The translations under genes were made by a program, and so were the position numbers. The notes under the pieces are model-generated. The model was given only the letters and a program-made list of their open reading frames with translations. It ran no database searches and was not told the origin of the DNA. A stretch of DNA of 64,000 nt, taken from contig CALXSJ010000004.1 of NCBI GenBank assembly GCA_944391115.1, forward strand, positions 165,957 through 229,956. Direction: 5' to 3'. Below are positions 1 to 8,310 of this stretch, piece by piece. Each line of letters opens with the position of its first letter. Position 1 is the first letter of the stretch. The DNA is from an uncultured Victivallales bacterium (GTDB taxonomy: Bacteria; Verrucomicrobiota; Lentisphaeria; Victivallales; UBA1829).

Positions 1-1021
1 TGCAGTCGGCGAAAGCGGCTCCCATCGGATTGCCCATTCCACGCCACTGACGGATGAACGGAAGCGTGATCTCCGAAATAATGTCCTCAAGCAGCAGACG
101 ATATTCCGCACGTTCCTTCCGGGAAATTTTTATTCCGCTGTCTTCAATCTGTTTGTAAATATTGCAGTAGGCGGAAGGAAAGACGTAGTCGCCGAAGTGG
201 GTCAGCCGTCCCCAGTTGCAGTGATGCGGGTATCCCGGACGGAAAATCTTTTTCCCCGTCCCCCGCACCATGTGCTTCTTGAAGAACTTTGCATAGGCAC
301 GCATGGCGTTCAGTCTTTTTCTGGCAGTGTCGGGATCTTTCTTCCGCATTCTGCTCACTTCATAATAGAGATACTGCGCCTTCATGCAGCGGAGAATCGG
401 TTTCCAGTAGATTTTTTTCCCGCCCGGAAGCTGATGATACTCCAGTTTCATGTCTTCAAAGACGTCCGCCCCCGTGGTCGGCAAAGTCTTTTCGGAGAAG
501 ACGAAACCGCAGCGGGAACACTGCATGTGATCTTCCTCAAACGGCAGGAAGGCGATGCAGTTCTCCTTCTTGCACTTCGGGCAGAACTGACTTTTCCCTC
601 TTGACGGATCACCTGAAAATGTCAAAGCCAGGGCGCCTCCTGAACAGTCGATGAAATGCTCGATCCATTCCGGGGTTCCGAACTGGAATTTCGAGGCAAG
701 CTCTCCGATGTTGATCCGTCCGTTGTAACCGCACTTGAGTTCCTTCTGTTCTCCTCCGAGCTTATAAACAAGATGAATGACCTTGTCCGAGTTCCGGATT
801 TTGAGATTCTGCTTCGTCCGGCGGGGATGATTGTGAAATTCCAGGCGGGTGCCTCCCCTGACCGCCTTTCTGATCGTATCGGTAATGTCCACCGTTTCGG
901 CGCCTTTTCCGTAAGTGGCGGAAATGATTTCCAGTTTCGGCGGCGCGTCTTCCGTTTTCCCGTGCAACATGCAGGCGCTGAACACCAGCAGCAACATGAC
1001 ATACATTCTTTTCAATCTCAT
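1..1021 (-). CDS. Secreted heparinase II/III-like protein, N-terminal part (partial)
   Basis: About 340 codons are present before the gene leaves the window at its 3' side. My minus-strand translation starts at the ATG at 1021 with a hydrophobic signal peptide of about 20 residues (MRLKRMYVMLLLVFSACMLHG), so the product is exported. A paired-cysteine zinc-ribbon-like segment (CPKC ... CSRC) follows near residues 145-175, and then an alpha-helical, Trp/Tyr-rich part begins. This layout is known in heparinase II/III-superfamily polysaccharide lyases of Planctomycetes and Lentisphaerae, which have an alpha/alpha toroid followed by a beta-sandwich. The catalytic region lies outside the window, so lyase activity is inferred. 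It is the last visible gene of a minus-strand run behind a GntR regulator, two prepilins and an oxidoreductase. A shorter reading at 622-1002 in another frame is a shadow. Confidence 0.55.
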   Translation of the reverse strand, partial: MRLKRMYVMLLLVFSACMLHGKTEDAPPKLEIISATYGKGAETVDITDTIRKAVRGGTRLEFHNHPRRTKQNLKIRNSDKVIHLVYKLGGEQKELKCGYNGRINIGELASKFQFGTPEWIEHFIDCSGGALALTFSGDPSRGKSQFCPKCKKENCIAFLPFEEDHMQCSRCGFVFSEKTLPTTGADVFEDMKLEYHQLPGGKKIYWKPILRCMKAQYLYYEVSRMRKKDPDTARKRLNAMRAYAKFFKKHMVRGTGKKIFRPGYPHHCNWGRLTHFGDYVFPSAYCNIYKQIEDSGIKISRKERAEYRLLLEDIISEITLPFIRQWRGMGNPMGAAFADC

Positions 1022-1054
1022 GCCATCATCCTTTCCCGTATCATGTATTTTTAT

Positions 1055-1963
1055 TTATTTGGTAAATTCATTCAAATGCACCGTTCTGCCCGCATCGTTC
1101 AGGCTGCGGCTTGCCGCCTCAAGAAACGCCATGATCTCCAGACTTTCCCGCAGATCAACCGGTGATTTTCCGGTCTTCAGGAATCCGGTCAGATGTTTCG
1201 TCAAAGTGTAAATATGGGAAACGCTGCGGTCCTGAATTCCGACTGCATGCCCCGCTCCGGAAGTCAGCCGGACCCCGAATTCAGACGCGCCTTTCCGGCA
1301 GCCGCAGACAAATCCGAGACGCCCGTCCTTCCAGTTCCCGATCAGGAGATCCGCATCCTCCGAATGAACGCTCCGGACGCTTTCGCAGCCGGTTCCCAGA
1401 TAACTGTAAAGAAGTTCGGCGCTGTGAATGCCGTACCAGAAATAGTCGCGGTAATCCGGCGGAAGCGGCAGCGGTCCGAAAGTTTCGGCAACGGCGATTT
1501 CCGACGGCTTGACGGGAAGAGCGGAAACCCCCGCGGCATACCGGATGCTGGATGCGGTCATGACGGGAGTGCCGTATTGTTCCGCAAGGCGGACAATCTC
1601 CAGCGCATCCGCATAGGAGCATGCGAACGGCTTGTCGATAAACACCGGTTTCCCGAAAGGGGCGAGAATCCGGAATTGTTCCGGATGCTGCCGTCCGTCG
1701 CAGCTTGTGAGAAGGTAGGCGTCCATGTCCGCCATATCCGCAATGGAATCGACTATTTCCGCGCCGTTTTCGCGCAGAATGTCCGTAAACTTCTCCACGC
1801 GGGTCCAGCTTTCGGAAAAAAGCCTGCTTCCTCCCGGATACGCTTTCCGGATTGTCCCTGCGCCGGGGATATGAAACGGGTCGTCCTTCCAATTGAAGAC
1901 CTTTGCAAAGGCCGCCACGTGTGAAGTATCCAGCCCGATGATTCCGATTTTCAGCTGTTCCAT
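1055..1963 (-). CDS. Gfo/Idh/MocA-family NAD(P)-dependent oxidoreductase
   Basis: A 302-residue cytoplasmic sugar-type dehydrogenase. The Rossmann start is KIGIIGLDTSH, a form seen in a Gfo/Idh/MocA subgroup. FIDKPF stands in for the usual EKP motif, and GIHSAELL carries the expected catalytic His. The start was placed at the ATG at 1963 because GGGGAG lies about 9 bases upstream. A more upstream ATG at 1996 would overlap the stop codon of the preceding prepilin gene and has no better site. These enzymes oxidise or epimerise sugars, inositols and uronates. Placed between prepilin genes and a heparinase-like gene, it probably processes a sugar released by the lyase, but the substrate is unknown. 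Confidence 0.8.
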   Translation of the reverse strand: MEQLKIGIIGLDTSHVAAFAKVFNWKDDPFHIPGAGTIRKAYPGGSRLFSESWTRVEKFTDILRENGAEIVDSIADMADMDAYLLTSCDGRQHPEQFRILAPFGKPVFIDKPFACSYADALEIVRLAEQYGTPVMTASSIRYAAGVSALPVKPSEIAVAETFGPLPLPPDYRDYFWYGIHSAELLYSYLGTGCESVRSVHSEDADLLIGNWKDGRLGFVCGCRKGASEFGVRLTSGAGHAVGIQDRSVSHIYTLTKHLTGFLKTGKSPVDLRESLEIMAFLEAASRSLNDAGRTVHLNEFTK

Positions 1964-1995
1964 TTTCCAATCTCCCCGCCGCACCCACTGCGGCA

Positions 1996-2730
1996 TTATT
2001 CTATTTTCATGCGTTCCTTGACCTGCTGATCCGTCATATTCTTTCTGCTGAAGGTGCCCACATGCCCGTCAAAATAAAGCGTGTTGCTCCTGTTTGAATG
2101 CGGGTAGGAAATACTTTCCACTGATTGAATGTTTCCCTCTCCCATGGTCGAAACGGTGCCATTCCGAGATTCAAGCCGGAGAATGGAAACAGACGGCCGT
2201 TTCAGGCTGTCAATTCGAAGTTTCGTATAAATGTGCTCCGGCTTCCACATGTTGTGCCATGCCGCATAATCCACATAACGGGCCTGCCGGTTCATGTTCT
2301 CTCTTCCCGGGCAGTAAAATGCCAGAGAACCATAGTACCCACAACGGGGATTGAAATGCGACTCCTCATGCTCTTTTGTTGAAGTGCCTTTGCTTCCCAT
2401 ATAGGGATTCAACGGAACGGCATGATACCTGGGGTTGCTTGCATCATATACAGGATAATGGCCCTTGTAATCATTTGCATAAGAGAACAAAGCCACTCCC
2501 TGCTGCTTCAGATTGTTCTGGCAGGAGCTTGCCTTTGCCATCTCCCGCGCCTTGTTCAGCGCAGGCATCAGCATCGCCGCCAGAATCGCGATGATCGCAA
2601 TCACGACCAGAAGCTCGATCAATGTAAAAGGAGCAATGCCCCGCATCGCAGAATGCTGAACACGCGATGCCGGAACGACCATTCTTCCCGAAGAACGCCG
2701 AGTGATCATGGAAACATTTTTGTGCATCAT
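1996..2730 (-). CDS. Prepilin-like protein with H-x9-DG C-terminus (copy 1)
   Basis: A 244-residue pseudopilin-like protein. A 34-residue basic leader precedes [16 protein letters not shown], the hydrophobic N-terminal helix of type IV pilins and type II pseudopilins, with Glu at +5 (E39). The residue before the cleavage site is Pro34, not the usual Gly. The C-terminus has H-x9-DG ([14 protein letters not shown]), a signature of a prepilin family greatly expanded in Planctomycetes and Lentisphaerae. Two Cys-containing segments (SSCQNN; FYCPGR) could form a disulfide. The start has AAGGAG at good spacing. It lies between a regulator and sugar-catabolic genes, so it may assemble a surface fibre or display or bind glycan. 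That role is inferred. Confidence 0.85.
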   Translation of the reverse strand: MMHKNVSMITRRSSGRMVVPASRVQHSAMRGIAPFTLIELLVVIAIIAILAAMLMPALNKAREMAKASSCQNNLKQQGVALFSYANDYKGHYPVYDASNPRYHAVPLNPYMGSKGTSTKEHEESHFNPRCGYYGSLAFYCPGRENMNRQARYVDYAAWHNMWKPEHIYTKLRIDSLKRPSVSILRLESRNGTVSTMGEGNIQSVESISYPHSNRSNTLYFDGHVGTFSRKNMTDQQVKERMKIE

Positions 2731-2760
2731 CTTAAATCTCCTTGTTGGCTGAAGATCAGC

Positions 2761-2874
2761 TTATTCCACTTTCATGAAGTCAGAGAAACTCTCTCCATTC
2801 ATTGACACAGGCAAAGTCCCCGTATTTCCAGTCAGATACAGAAAAGGGCGCCTAGCATCGGTTCCAGTTTTCAT
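2761..2874 (-). pseudogene. Decayed 3' end of a third prepilin gene
   Basis: In the 177-base gap between the two intact prepilin genes, a minus frame of 37 codons ends in MKVE and a stop. It aligns with the end of copy 1: LYLTGNTGTL versus [10 protein letters not shown], and MKVE versus MKIE, each followed by TAA. The positions of the His and Asp in H-x9-DG are both Thr here. The frame is closed upstream by a TGA just before the end of the other prepilin gene, so at most the last 30-37 codons survive. I read it as a remnant left by deletion or recombination among tandem prepilin genes. A real 37-residue peptide starting at 2874 is possible but has no convincing ribosome site. Confidence 0.5.
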
Positions 2875-2907
2875 TGACAACACAGCAAATCACCACCCCG
2901 TTTACTG

Positions 2908-3630
2908 CTATTCAATCTGAAAGAAAGTTGCCGCAAGCTGATTTTTGTTCCGTCCGCCGCCGGCAAAGTTTGAAACATGTCCGTCAAAATAAAGCGAATT
3001 GGTCTTGAGCTGATGCCCGAACCAGGTCTGACTGGCATCAGTCATTGATGCGGTTCCATGCCCGCTGCGGTTGGTATCCACACGGAGAAGGGATGCGCTC
3101 GGTCTTTTCAGACGGTTTATTCTCAACTCGGCAGGATGAATGGACCAATTTCTATCAAGCGTCCCATGATCCGATTCATAAACCTTAATGGCGGTGTTGT
3201 TGCGCGCCGGACAATAGAAGACTTTGGAACCGCCGCGTGTTTTGAAGTTGTTTGCAAACTCCTTTGAGGTGTCCAGCGGAACTTTGGTAAGATAAGGATT
3301 AATCAGCAGCGGGGTGACATATCCGATATACGGCCGACTATCATCACTGTATAACTCGTCTACTATTGAAGTTACTGTACAGACCGGGTACCAGTCGGAA
3401 TAATCATGGTAATAAGACTGGAATGCCACCCCCTGCTGCTTCAGATTGGACTTGCAGTATGCGGCCTGCGCCATCTGCCGCGCCTTGTTCAGCGCAGGCA
3501 TCAGCATGGACGCGAGAATCGCAATGATCGCAATCACGACCAGGAGCTCGATCAGGGTGAATTTCACGAACCCGCATCCCGATCCGTCGCTCAGAACACA
3601 AACTCCGCTGATTGCTTTTCTTCTCGACAT
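2908..3630 (-). CDS. Prepilin-like protein with H-x9-DG C-terminus (copy 2)
   Basis: A 240-residue protein paralogous to the prepilin encoded at 1996-2730. A 23-residue leader ends in Lys23, then [20 protein letters not shown] forms the pilin helix, with Glu28 at +5. The next block ([19 protein letters not shown]) matches the paralogue closely, while the globular middle differs. The C-terminus keeps H-x9-DG ([14 protein letters not shown]). The start was moved to the ATG at 3630, which has AAAGGAAC upstream. The longer frame to 3801 has no site and would run into the regulator gene. The -1 residue is Lys rather than Gly, so if it is processed, the peptidase must tolerate this. Confidence 0.85.
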   Translation of the reverse strand: MSRRKAISGVCVLSDGSGCGFVKFTLIELLVVIAIIAILASMLMPALNKARQMAQAAYCKSNLKQQGVAFQSYYHDYSDWYPVCTVTSIVDELYSDDSRPYIGYVTPLLINPYLTKVPLDTSKEFANNFKTRGGSKVFYCPARNNTAIKVYESDHGTLDRNWSIHPAELRINRLKRPSASLLRVDTNRSGHGTASMTDASQTWFGHQLKTNSLYFDGHVSNFAGGGRNKNQLAATFFQIE

Positions 3631-3688
3631 GGCATAAGTTCCTTTCTGGAATATTAAATTGTATTGACCGGAGCAATCGTAAAAAGTT

Positions 3689-4750
3689 TCACAAGGATCC
3701 CCCCCGCGTGATGAGAAAAGTGCTTTCTCCCAGAACCGGACCATTCGCCGCAATGTCAGCCGGTTTCGAGGTTGTGAACAGATCAATGAGGGTATTTGCA
3801 TCTTTCTGATAATCGATGTCTATCGACGCCAGACTGGGACGGAGCATGCGTGCGGTTTCAATGTCCGCGATGCCGAGAAGCGCCATCTTCTCCGGCACGG
3901 GAATCCGCATTTCCCGCAAGGCCTGAAGCAGTCCGCTGCCCAGTCCGTAATTGCTGGCACAGAAAAAAGCGGTGCATCCGGGATCCCCTTCCGCAAGATG
4001 CTTCATCATGAACGCATAGCCGTCTTCACCGTCGGGGAGAATGCAGAGCATCCGCCCGGAGACGGGAAGCCCTTTTTCCTTCATCCATTCCTGATAACAT
4101 CTGGTGCGTTCTTCAAAAGTTCTTCCGGCACAGGAAAAACATCCGATGCGGCGATGTCCTTTCTCATAAAGGGTGTCCAGAGCCTGCGACACCAGTTTCT
4201 TTTCATTGTAGCAGTAACGGCAGCAGTCGTCCAGCTGACGTGCGGCGGAACTGCTTCCGTAGAACATGTGGAACACGTTCAGCTCCTGCAAGGCCTGATG
4301 GTGCCGCAGCATCACATCCGCACAGCGGAAGAAGACAATTGCAAACAGTTTCTTGTAGATGATCCGAAGATTCCGGAGATTCTCCTCGAAATCATCCGTA
4401 GTGCAGTTGATGGTAACCCAGCCGGCCTTGGAGGCATAAGGCGACTCTCCGAGGCCATAGGAAAACTGGTTCAGCTCATTGCGGTTGGATCTGGAACCAG
4501 GAGAAACGATCAGAATCTCTTTCGTGCGGCTGGTCGGCGAAACGAAGATGCCGCTCCGGCTTCTGCGGAAGATCAGTCCCCGGGCCTCCAGATTCTCCAG
4601 CGCGGAAACAACCGTCGCCTGACTGGCATGATAGCGCGCTTTCAGTTTGGCCACAGACAGAAAACGGTCGTAGACATGATAGGAGCCATGGAGGATCTGC
4701 TCCTCCAGTTCCGCCTCCAGACGTTTGCTCTTTGACAGTCGTTCACCCAT
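3689..4750 (-). CDS. GntR-type regulator with LacI/PBP1-like sensor domain
   Basis: A 353-residue DNA-binding protein. Residues about 5-75 form a GntR-type winged helix ([15 protein letters not shown] ... [17 protein letters not shown]). The rest resembles the periplasmic-binding-protein-like effector domain of LacI-family regulators, including GHRRIGCFS and a C-terminal block ending [13 protein letters not shown]. AraR of Bacillus has this layout and responds to a sugar. The gene heads the minus run of prepilins, oxidoreductase and heparinase-like gene, so it probably controls that locus in response to a glycan-derived sugar. A near-consensus promoter and a 12-bp palindrome directly upstream suggest autoregulation. 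The start has GGTGAAG about 6 bases ahead. Confidence 0.8.
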   Translation of the reverse strand: MGERLSKSKRLEAELEEQILHGSYHVYDRFLSVAKLKARYHASQATVVSALENLEARGLIFRRSRSGIFVSPTSRTKEILIVSPGSRSNRNELNQFSYGLGESPYASKAGWVTINCTTDDFEENLRNLRIIYKKLFAIVFFRCADVMLRHHQALQELNVFHMFYGSSSAARQLDDCCRYCYNEKKLVSQALDTLYEKGHRRIGCFSCAGRTFEERTRCYQEWMKEKGLPVSGRMLCILPDGEDGYAFMMKHLAEGDPGCTAFFCASNYGLGSGLLQALREMRIPVPEKMALLGIADIETARMLRPSLASIDIDYQKDANTLIDLFTTSKPADIAANGPVLGESTFLITRGGSL

Positions 4751-4783
4751 ACCGCTTCACCAATATTTTTATGAAATTTCAAC

Positions 4784-4795
4784 TATATCGATATA
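4784..4795. promoter_or_regulatory. Palindromic operator candidate (TATATCGATATA)
   Basis: A perfect 12-bp palindrome lies 14 bp downstream of the -10 hexamer of the regulator's promoter and 34 bp before its start codon. Its position fits a site at which the GntR/LacI-like protein represses its own transcription. No second copy was noticed before the prepilin genes. Confidence 0.5.
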
Positions 4796-4808
4796 ACCCT
4801 CATTATAT

Positions 4809-4836
4809 ATTATAACAAAAAACTTATTTTTGTCAA
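4809..4836 (-). promoter_or_regulatory. Sigma-70-type promoter of the GntR regulator
   Basis: On the minus strand TTGACA (4836-4831) and TATAAT (4814-4809) are both perfect consensus hexamers with 16-bp spacing. The only gene downstream in this orientation is the GntR regulator, whose locus it probably drives. Confidence 0.75.
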
Positions 4837-4868
4837 GTCCCCTGCGGGGCAAATTCATCTTTTTTTTC

Positions 4869-4881
4869 GGGGGGGGGGGGG
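4869..4881 (+). repeat. G13 homopolymer tract
   Basis: Thirteen G residues follow a T-tract and one C in the gap between the hrpB stop and the regulator promoter. No gene crosses the tract. Such runs slip in replication and in sequencing, so the exact length is uncertain. Confidence 0.9.
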
Positions 4882-4949
4882 CGGTCCGCCGGGCCCGCGC
4901 CTCCATCCGGATTTCCGGCGCAGCCCCGGCGGACACCGTTTTTCCTGAT

Positions 4950-7478
4950 TCATCCGCGGAGGAGACTTTTTTTCGTGCGCCCCCGGTGCGGCAAAGCCTG
5001 AAAAGGATCCTCCGGCCAGTCATGTTTCGGATAACGCCCGCGCATCTCCTTGCGGACAAGGAAATAGGAATCCTTCCAGAATCCGGCGAGATCGCCTGTC
5101 ACCTGCACCGTCCGCATCGCGGGGGAAAGAATGTCCATGACGACGGCAACGCGTCCGTCCGCCACGCGCGGGCTCTCCGTCATGCCGAAAATCTCCTGAA
5201 GCCGGACGGAAAGGCGCGGCGGCTCCGTCCCGTAATCGACCCGGATTTTCGAACCGCTCGGCACTTCGATCCGTTCCGGCGCAAGAGCATCCAGCAGGCG
5301 GCGCTTCTGAAAATCCAGAAGATTTTCCACGGCGGCGGCCAGCACGGCGCCGCGCAGGGATTCCAGCGAGGTGTTCTTCTCCGTCAGAAAAGGCGCCAGC
5401 CATGTTTCAAGCGTCGCCTTCAGCGTCTCTTCCGAAAGATCGGGCCATTCGTCTCCGAGCGCACGGCGGAGGAAGGCGGTGCGCACGAGAAGGGAACGCT
5501 CGTTCGCCGACCACGGAAGGGAATTCAGCGGCTCTTTCCGCAGCCCGGCGATAAGCGTTTCAGTCCGGAGCGCCTGAGGAATCCGGTCCGAGAACGCGGG
5601 TATGGATTTCCTCGAAAGCACGATGGACCCCAGACGCCGCGTGACAGCGGCCTCCAGAGATTTTGTTTCCGCGTTCCACTCCACTTCCGCCTCCTCCGCG
5701 GCCAGTTCCTTCCGGACGTGTTCAATTTCAGAAAGCGAGAGCGGCGCCCCGAGCACGATGACCGGGAGCTTCCCCGTTCCTTCCGCCTGTGCGGCGCAGA
5801 GGAATTCCGACGATGCCATGCTGTCGGCGGGATTCAGTTTCGCCGCCGTGCCGTTGGCAAGAACATACTCTCCCGAGTTCGGGCTCCGGACCCGGGCGAT
5901 GCGGTCCGGATACGCCTGCGCCAGCAGTGCGCCGCAATATGGCACGTCATCCTGTGAAAACGATTCGCCCGTCAACTGCCGGAAGACGCTCTTCACCCGC
6001 TGAAACGCGGCACGGTCGGCATTCGGCGGAAGTCCCGGAGCGTCTTTCCCCAGAAAAACAATCCGTTCCCGGATGTCCGAATGCGGGGTGTCCCGCAGAA
6101 AATCCCGTTCAGACAGGACTGCGGCCAGCGCACAGGCAAGTCCTTCCAAATGCCGGCTGCGCGCCGAGAGAATCATGTGCGCCAGACGCGGATGCAGCGG
6201 AAACGCCGCGATTTTCTCCCCGTGCGGCGTCAGGCGCGCACTTCCCGCTTCCAGCGCGCCCAGACCGCACAAGAGCCGGAACGCCTGTTCCAGTTTCGCG
6301 CGCGGCGGAGGATCCAGCCATTTCAGAGTATCCGCGCGGTCCGGCGGGACGCCCCACTTCACCAGTTCCAGCGTGAGGGAGGCGAGATCGGCCTCCAGGA
6401 TCTCCGGCGCGGCAAACGGTGCAAACGCGCGTTCCTCGGCAGGACTCCACAGGCGGTAGCAGACGCCCGGCGCGGTCCGTCCGGCACGCCCGCGCCGCTG
6501 TTCGGCAGACGCCAGCGAAATACGGACGGTCTCCAGTTTGTTCATCGCCGTTTTCGGGGAAAAGCGCGGCACGCGGACCAGTCCGGAATCGATGATGACG
6601 CGGACCCCGTTCACCGTGATGCTGGTCTCCGCCACCGGCGTGGCAAAGATCACTTTCCGAAAAGGCGGAGGAACTTCCTCCAGCGCCCGGTCCTGCTCCC
6701 GCGCCGGAAGATTCCCGTAAAGCGGCAGAAGCAGCAGACGGCGCTCCTCCGCATCGGGAACCGCGGCCTCGACGGCGCGGATCGCCGCACGGATCTCATA
6801 TTCTCCCGGCAGAAAAACCAGAATGTCGCCCTCCTCATGGTTCAGGGCGTGAATCACCGCGCGGCGGACCTCGTTTTCAAGCCGTGCTCCGCGCTCCGGC
6901 GCCCGATAGGAAACACGAACGTCGTAAAGACGTCCTTCCGAAGAAATGACCGGCGCGCCGGATAGCAGCGCGGAGACGCGCGCGGCATCCATCGTGGCGG
7001 ACATCACGAGAATCCGCAGGTCGTCGCGCAGCGCGGAGCAGGCGTCGAGCGCCAGCGCAAGCCCGAGATCGGCATGGATGCTCCGTTCATGGAACTCGTC
7101 GAAAATCAGCAGGGAGACCCCCTCCAGGACAGGATCGTTCTGAATCATGCGCGTCAGAATTCCCTCCGTAATGACCTCGATCCGCGTTTCCGGCCCGGCG
7201 ACGGTCTCGAAACGGGTGCGGTAGCCGGCCCGTTTCCCGGCCTTTTCCCCGAGCAGGTGCGCAATTCTCGCGCCTGCGCTCCGGGCGGCGATCCGGCGCG
7301 GTTCCAGCATCAGGATTTTCCCGCCGCGCAGAAAGGGGGCGTCCAGAAGCGACGGAGGAACCACCGTGCTTTTGCCCGCGCCGGGCGCGGCGCAGAGAAC
7401 CGCACAGCGGCTGTTTTCCAGGGCACGCTCCAGATCGTCCAGAACGGCTTCGACGGGCAGACCGGTATTCAGGCGCAT
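4950..7478 (-). CDS. hrpB: ATP-dependent helicase HrpB
   Basis: An 842-residue DEAH-box helicase, normal length for HrpB. Walker A is PGAGKST (residues 32-38), the Walker B/DEAH-like motif is DEFH (127-130), and SATM follows. The helicase C-terminal region has QRRGRAGRTAPG, typical of motif VI. The final 130 residues match the HrpB C-terminal domain (MRTVQVTGDLAGFW, RYPKHDWPEDP). HrpB is a cytoplasmic RNA-helicase-like protein of uncertain substrate. The start codon overlaps the 3' end of the sirtuin gene by 10 bases, so the two are likely cotranscribed and translationally coupled. Confidence 0.92.
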   Translation of the reverse strand: MRLNTGLPVEAVLDDLERALENSRCAVLCAAPGAGKSTVVPPSLLDAPFLRGGKILMLEPRRIAARSAGARIAHLLGEKAGKRAGYRTRFETVAGPETRIEVITEGILTRMIQNDPVLEGVSLLIFDEFHERSIHADLGLALALDACSALRDDLRILVMSATMDAARVSALLSGAPVISSEGRLYDVRVSYRAPERGARLENEVRRAVIHALNHEEGDILVFLPGEYEIRAAIRAVEAAVPDAEERRLLLLPLYGNLPAREQDRALEEVPPPFRKVIFATPVAETSITVNGVRVIIDSGLVRVPRFSPKTAMNKLETVRISLASAEQRRGRAGRTAPGVCYRLWSPAEERAFAPFAAPEILEADLASLTLELVKWGVPPDRADTLKWLDPPPRAKLEQAFRLLCGLGALEAGSARLTPHGEKIAAFPLHPRLAHMILSARSRHLEGLACALAAVLSERDFLRDTPHSDIRERIVFLGKDAPGLPPNADRAAFQRVKSVFRQLTGESFSQDDVPYCGALLAQAYPDRIARVRSPNSGEYVLANGTAAKLNPADSMASSEFLCAAQAEGTGKLPVIVLGAPLSLSEIEHVRKELAAEEAEVEWNAETKSLEAAVTRRLGSIVLSRKSIPAFSDRIPQALRTETLIAGLRKEPLNSLPWSANERSLLVRTAFLRRALGDEWPDLSEETLKATLETWLAPFLTEKNTSLESLRGAVLAAAVENLLDFQKRRLLDALAPERIEVPSGSKIRVDYGTEPPRLSVRLQEIFGMTESPRVADGRVAVVMDILSPAMRTVQVTGDLAGFWKDSYFLVRKEMRGRYPKHDWPEDPFQALPHRGRTKKSLLRG

Positions 7479-8224
7479 GCGTGAACCTCGCGCAGAAGCG
7501 TTTCCATGACCTCGACCGCGCGCCCCTGGAGGAAGATATCCGTAATGGAATTCGTGTAGGCGGATTCCTGAAGATTGATCTCAATGATTTTCGCCCCGTG
7601 CCGTCTGGCTTCGCGCGGGACTTCGCAGGCGGGCATGACTTCGCCGGTCGTCCCGATGACGATCACATAATCGCAGTCGGCGGCCGCGGCGAAGGCTCCT
7701 TCAAAGGCGTCCTCGGGAATGCCCTCGCTGAAAAAGACAAAATCGGGCTTGAGCAGGCCTCCGCATTTCGGACAGGAGGGCCGCTCCGGGGCAATCAGGC
7801 CGCGGGTGGTTTCAAACCGGGATCCGCATTCCGTGCAGAGCAGTTTGTCGAGTGTGCCGTGAAACTCCAGCACATGTTTCGAGCCCGCGCGCTGATGGAG
7901 ACAGTCGATGTTCTGCGTGACCACCGTGTGAAGGAATCCCTCCCGTTCCAGCGCGGCAAGCGCCTTGTGAGCCCCGTTCGGAAGGGCGCCGCCCCAGTTG
8001 TCGTAGAAGACTTCCCGGATCTGCGCCCAGGAGCGTTCCGGACGGGCGTGGAAATAATTGAGTTCGATGAATTCCGGATCATATTTATGCCAGAGTCCGC
8101 CCGGCCCCCGGAACGGCGGAATCCCGCTTTCCACGGAGATTCCCGCTCCCGTGAAGGCCATTCCTTTCGCGCCTTTCGCACGGATCAGCGCCGCCGCGGA
8201 GGCGGCATTTTTCAAAAATTCCAT
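7469..8224 (-). CDS. cobB: Sir2-family NAD-dependent protein deacylase
   Basis: A 251-residue sirtuin. The NAD-binding GAGIS (residues 26-30) with ESGIPPFRG, TQNID (103-107) and the catalytic His122 in EFHG are all present. A structural zinc site is formed by C130, C133, C151 and C154. The enzyme removes acyl groups from lysines with NAD as cosubstrate. The start was set at 8224 because AGGAGGT precedes it by about 7 bases; the 11-codon extension upstream has no site. A consensus promoter lies just upstream. Deacetylase versus desuccinylase specificity cannot be read from what I see. Confidence 0.92.
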   Translation of the reverse strand: MEFLKNAASAAALIRAKGAKGMAFTGAGISVESGIPPFRGPGGLWHKYDPEFIELNYFHARPERSWAQIREVFYDNWGGALPNGAHKALAALEREGFLHTVVTQNIDCLHQRAGSKHVLEFHGTLDKLLCTECGSRFETTRGLIAPERPSCPKCGGLLKPDFVFFSEGIPEDAFEGAFAAAADCDYVIVIGTTGEVMPACEVPREARRHGAKIIEINLQESAYTNSITDIFLQGRAVEVMETLLREVHACA

Positions 8225-8263
8225 CGAAATACCTCCTGTTCCTGCTTGATTTCCCACCGTGGA

Positions 8264-8292
8264 ATTATACTGTTAAAAGACAAATTATGCAA
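8264..8292 (-). promoter_or_regulatory. Sigma-70-type promoter for sirtuin-hrpB
   Basis: On the minus strand TTGCAT (8292-8287) and TATAAT (8269-8264) are spaced by 17 bp, about 40 bases before the sirtuin start codon. It probably drives sirtuin and hrpB together. Confidence 0.65.
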
Positions 8293-8310
8293 TCGGATTC
8301 CGGAGGGAAA

